Part shown: positions 13,683-14,879 of the stretch, piece by piece
Layout of the letters: every line of letters starts with the position of its first letter
Numbering within the stretch: position 1 is the first letter of the stretch
Notes under the pieces: generated by a model
What the model saw: the letters and a program-made list of their open reading frames with translations, nothing else
What the model was told of the DNA's origin: nothing
The model's database searches: none
DNA from: CAUZRD01 sp963582255
GTDB lineage: Bacteria; Pseudomonadota; Alphaproteobacteria; Rhizobiales; TMED25
Reading direction: 5' to 3'
Assembly (NCBI GenBank): GCA_963582255.1
Contig: CAUZRD010000037.1
Coordinates: forward strand, 1 to 14,879
DNA: 14,879 bases
Translations under genes and position numbers: made by a program

Positions 13683-14105
13683 ATGGCATCTGAACGAACG
13701 CTCTCAATTATCAAGCCCGACGCAACCCGCCGCAACGTCACTGGTAAAATCATCGACAGGTTTGAAACTTCTGGTCTGCGCATCGTTGCGCAAAAGCGTA
13801 TTCAACTGACCACGGAGCGGGCACAGAATTTCTATGCCGTTCACCGCGAAAGACCGTTTTTCGATGGTCTGGTTGAATTCATGACTTCCGGTCCAGTGGT
13901 GGTGCAGGTGCTCGAGGGCGAGAATGCCGTCCAGGCTAACCGTGATGTAATGGGAGCCACCAATCCAGATGATGCTGCTGATGGCACAATTCGCAAGGAT
14001 TTTGCCGAAAACATTGAAGCTAATTCGGTGCATGGGTCCGATAGTCAAGAGAATGCAAATATTGAAATCGCGTTCTTCTTCAATGCTGATGAAATTATCA
14101 GTTGA
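13683..14105 (+). CDS. ndk: Nucleoside diphosphate kinase
   Basis: Ndk transfers the gamma phosphate of ATP to nucleoside diphosphates through a phosphohistidine, balancing NTP and dNTP pools. It works downstream of Gmk, also in this window. The 140-residue length is that of the compact bacterial form. RTLSIIKPDA with K11, the substrate loop RPFFDGLVEFMTSGP, MGATNPDDAADGTIRKDF and the active-site NSVHGSDS with phospho-accepting H117 are all present. The C-terminal NIEIAFFF is typical. The ATG at 13683 gives the conserved MASERTLS N-terminus, with a weak GGA about a dozen bases upstream. It stands alone on the plus strand, diverging from the ABC-F gene and converging on purN with 16 bases between the stops. 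Confidence 0.98.
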   Translation: MASERTLSIIKPDATRRNVTGKIIDRFETSGLRIVAQKRIQLTTERAQNFYAVHRERPFFDGLVEFMTSGPVVVQVLEGENAVQANRDVMGATNPDDAADGTIRKDFAENIEANSVHGSDSQENANIEIAFFFNADEIIS

Positions 14106-14108
14106 TGT

Positions 14109-14123
14109 AGGCCTTTAAGGCTT
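14109..14123. terminator. Short palindrome between convergent ndk and purN
   Basis: The segment AGGCCTTTAAGGCTT is symmetric around GCC-TTTAA-GGC and lies just after the ndk stop, reaching into the purN stop. The stem is very short and no clear T-run follows, so a role as a shared terminator is only a possibility. Confidence 0.2.
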
Positions 14124-14793
14124 AGCTAATATCAAGCGAGGGCGAAAACAGGGGCGCTGCAGCGGGTCCATTGCTGCCAACCACTTTTTCGCCTTCAACC
14201 CTAACCTGCCCCGATGCCACTAGCCGCAATGCGTGTGGATAAAGCTGATGCTCTGCTTTCAGCACCCGTGCTGACAGCGTCTCGGCATCATCACTGCTTA
14301 GAACTGGTACTGCGGCTTGGGCAACGATTGGGCCTTCATCCATATTCTGGCGAACAAAATGTACCGAGCATCCGGTCACCCGCGCGCCATCTTTGAGGAC
14401 TCGTTCATGTGTATGCAATCCTCGGTAGGCTGGTAGCAAAGAAGGGTGGATGTTGAGTTGGCGATTGCGCCAATGCTCAACGAATTTAGCCGTCAATAAC
14501 CGCATAAAACCTGCATTGCAGACGAGTTCAACTCCAGCATTTTCTAACGATGCTGTCATCGCAGTTTCAAAGTCTGGCCGGTTTGTGAAGGTGCGGTGAT
14601 TAATAACTTTGCTAGCAATTCCGGCTCTTGCAGCAAAAGCTAATCCTGGTGCATTGGGGTTATTGGAGATCACCAGTGAAATTTCTGCTGGAAAATTAAT
14701 ACTATGAGTGGCTGAAATCAATGATCCCAGATTGCTACCGCGACCTGATATCAATACGCCTATGCGCTGGCGTCTACTCAAGCGGCCCACCAC
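14122..14793 (-). CDS. purN: Phosphoribosylglycinamide formyltransferase PurN
   Basis: PurN formylates glycinamide ribonucleotide with 10-formyltetrahydrofolate, the third step of de novo purine synthesis. The 223-residue protein has the phosphate-binding VLISGRGSNLGSL near its start. The catalytic set is N114 and H116 in QLNIHPSLLPAYRG and D152 in MDEGPIVAQ. VISNNPNAPGLAFAARAGI and the THERVLKDGARVTGCSVHFV stretch are further family landmarks. The start is uncertain: GTG at 14793, GTG at 14790 and a TTG at 14781 that abuts the purM stop all lie before the conserved IGVLISG strand, and none has a clear Shine-Dalgarno sequence. With the first, the gene overlaps purM by 16 bases, which suggests translational coupling in a purMN operon. 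Confidence 0.96.
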   Translation of the reverse strand: MVGRLSRRQRIGVLISGRGSNLGSLISATHSINFPAEISLVISNNPNAPGLAFAARAGIASKVINHRTFTNRPDFETAMTASLENAGVELVCNAGFMRLLTAKFVEHWRNRQLNIHPSLLPAYRGLHTHERVLKDGARVTGCSVHFVRQNMDEGPIVAQAAVPVLSSDDAETLSARVLKAEHQLYPHALRLVASGQVRVEGEKVVGSNGPAAAPLFSPSLDIS

Positions 14794-14879
14794 AGTTGGC
14801 CATTGAAAACGACTGGGTCGCTTCGGCCGCGTTCTTTGATGACACCGATTTCGACTGCGCGCTCACCAGCCTTTTGAAA
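14778..14879 (-). CDS. purM: Phosphoribosylformylglycinamidine cyclo-ligase PurM, last 33 codons only
   Basis: On the minus strand the frame from the window edge reads FQKAGERAVEIGVIKERG and continues to LWWAA before TGA. The AGE-x-A-V-x-I-G-x-I pattern with a short hydrophobic tail is the usual C-terminal strand of PurM, the AIR synthetase of purine synthesis. The position immediately before and overlapping purN matches the purM-purN operon of alphaproteobacteria. The catalytic ATP-binding part lies outside the window. The identification depends on this short tail plus context. Confidence 0.8.
   Translation of the reverse strand, partial: FQKAGERAVEIGVIKERGRSDPVVFNGQLWWAA

Noticed and set aside
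13502..13783. 93-residue minus-strand frame across the ndk start
   Set aside because: Antisense to ndk over a third of its length, no recognisable features, and it overlaps the ndk promoter.
1..14879. Search for tRNA or rRNA genes, CRISPR arrays, insertion sequences, phage or defence genes, and long direct repeats
   Set aside because: Nothing found by reading; apart from the gap at 9232-9955 the window is conserved housekeeping sequence.

Overview
The window reads as a stretch of housekeeping chromosome from an alphaproteobacterium, most likely of the order Hyphomicrobiales (Rhizobiales). The evidence is the gene order, which I recall as a typical rhizobial arrangement: fabF-mltG-yicC-gmk meeting ksgA-pdxA-surA-lptD, then holC, an ABC-F ATPase, ndk and purM-purN. 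The protein styles fit too: an MltG with a long soluble N-tail carrying SPAEALEP, a short SurA-like chaperone, and the CxxC LptD. Base composition looks moderate by eye (not counted), lower than most free-living rhizobia. I cannot name a genus.

Layout. Positions 1-4068 (+): the 3' part of fabF (fatty acid elongation), mltG (glycan strand release), yicC (endoribonuclease family) and gmk (guanylate kinase), a closely spaced run. Positions 4080-9231 (-), converging on gmk: lptD, surA, pdxA and ksgA, the outer-membrane-biogenesis operon, with ATGA-type and 8-base overlaps between the last three genes. Positions 9232-9853: a gene-free interval where related genomes, as I recall them, carry lptG, lptF and most of a divergent pepA. 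Positions 9854-9940 (+): a 28-codon remnant or leader resembling the start of pepA. Positions 9956-10405 (+): holC (DNA polymerase III chi). Positions 10426-13276 (-): an ABC-F ATPase followed by a secreted DUF4344-type protein whose HExxH zinc site appears lost. Positions 13277-13682: a non-coding divergent promoter region. Positions 13683-14105 (+): ndk. Positions 14122-14879 (-): purN and the last codons of purM.

Functionally the window combines envelope building (FabF, MltG, LptD, SurA), nucleotide supply (Gmk, Ndk, PurM, PurN), translation and ribosome maturation (KsgA, ABC-F), cofactor synthesis (PdxA) and replication (HolC). There are no tRNA or rRNA genes, CRISPR arrays, insertion sequences or phage genes. 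I saw no undescribed defence or mobile system. The least ordinary parts are the apparent lptG-lptF-pepA loss with its scar upstream of holC, the DUF4344 protein without catalytic residues, and a 12-bp dyad that brackets the probable ndk -10 element and start site.
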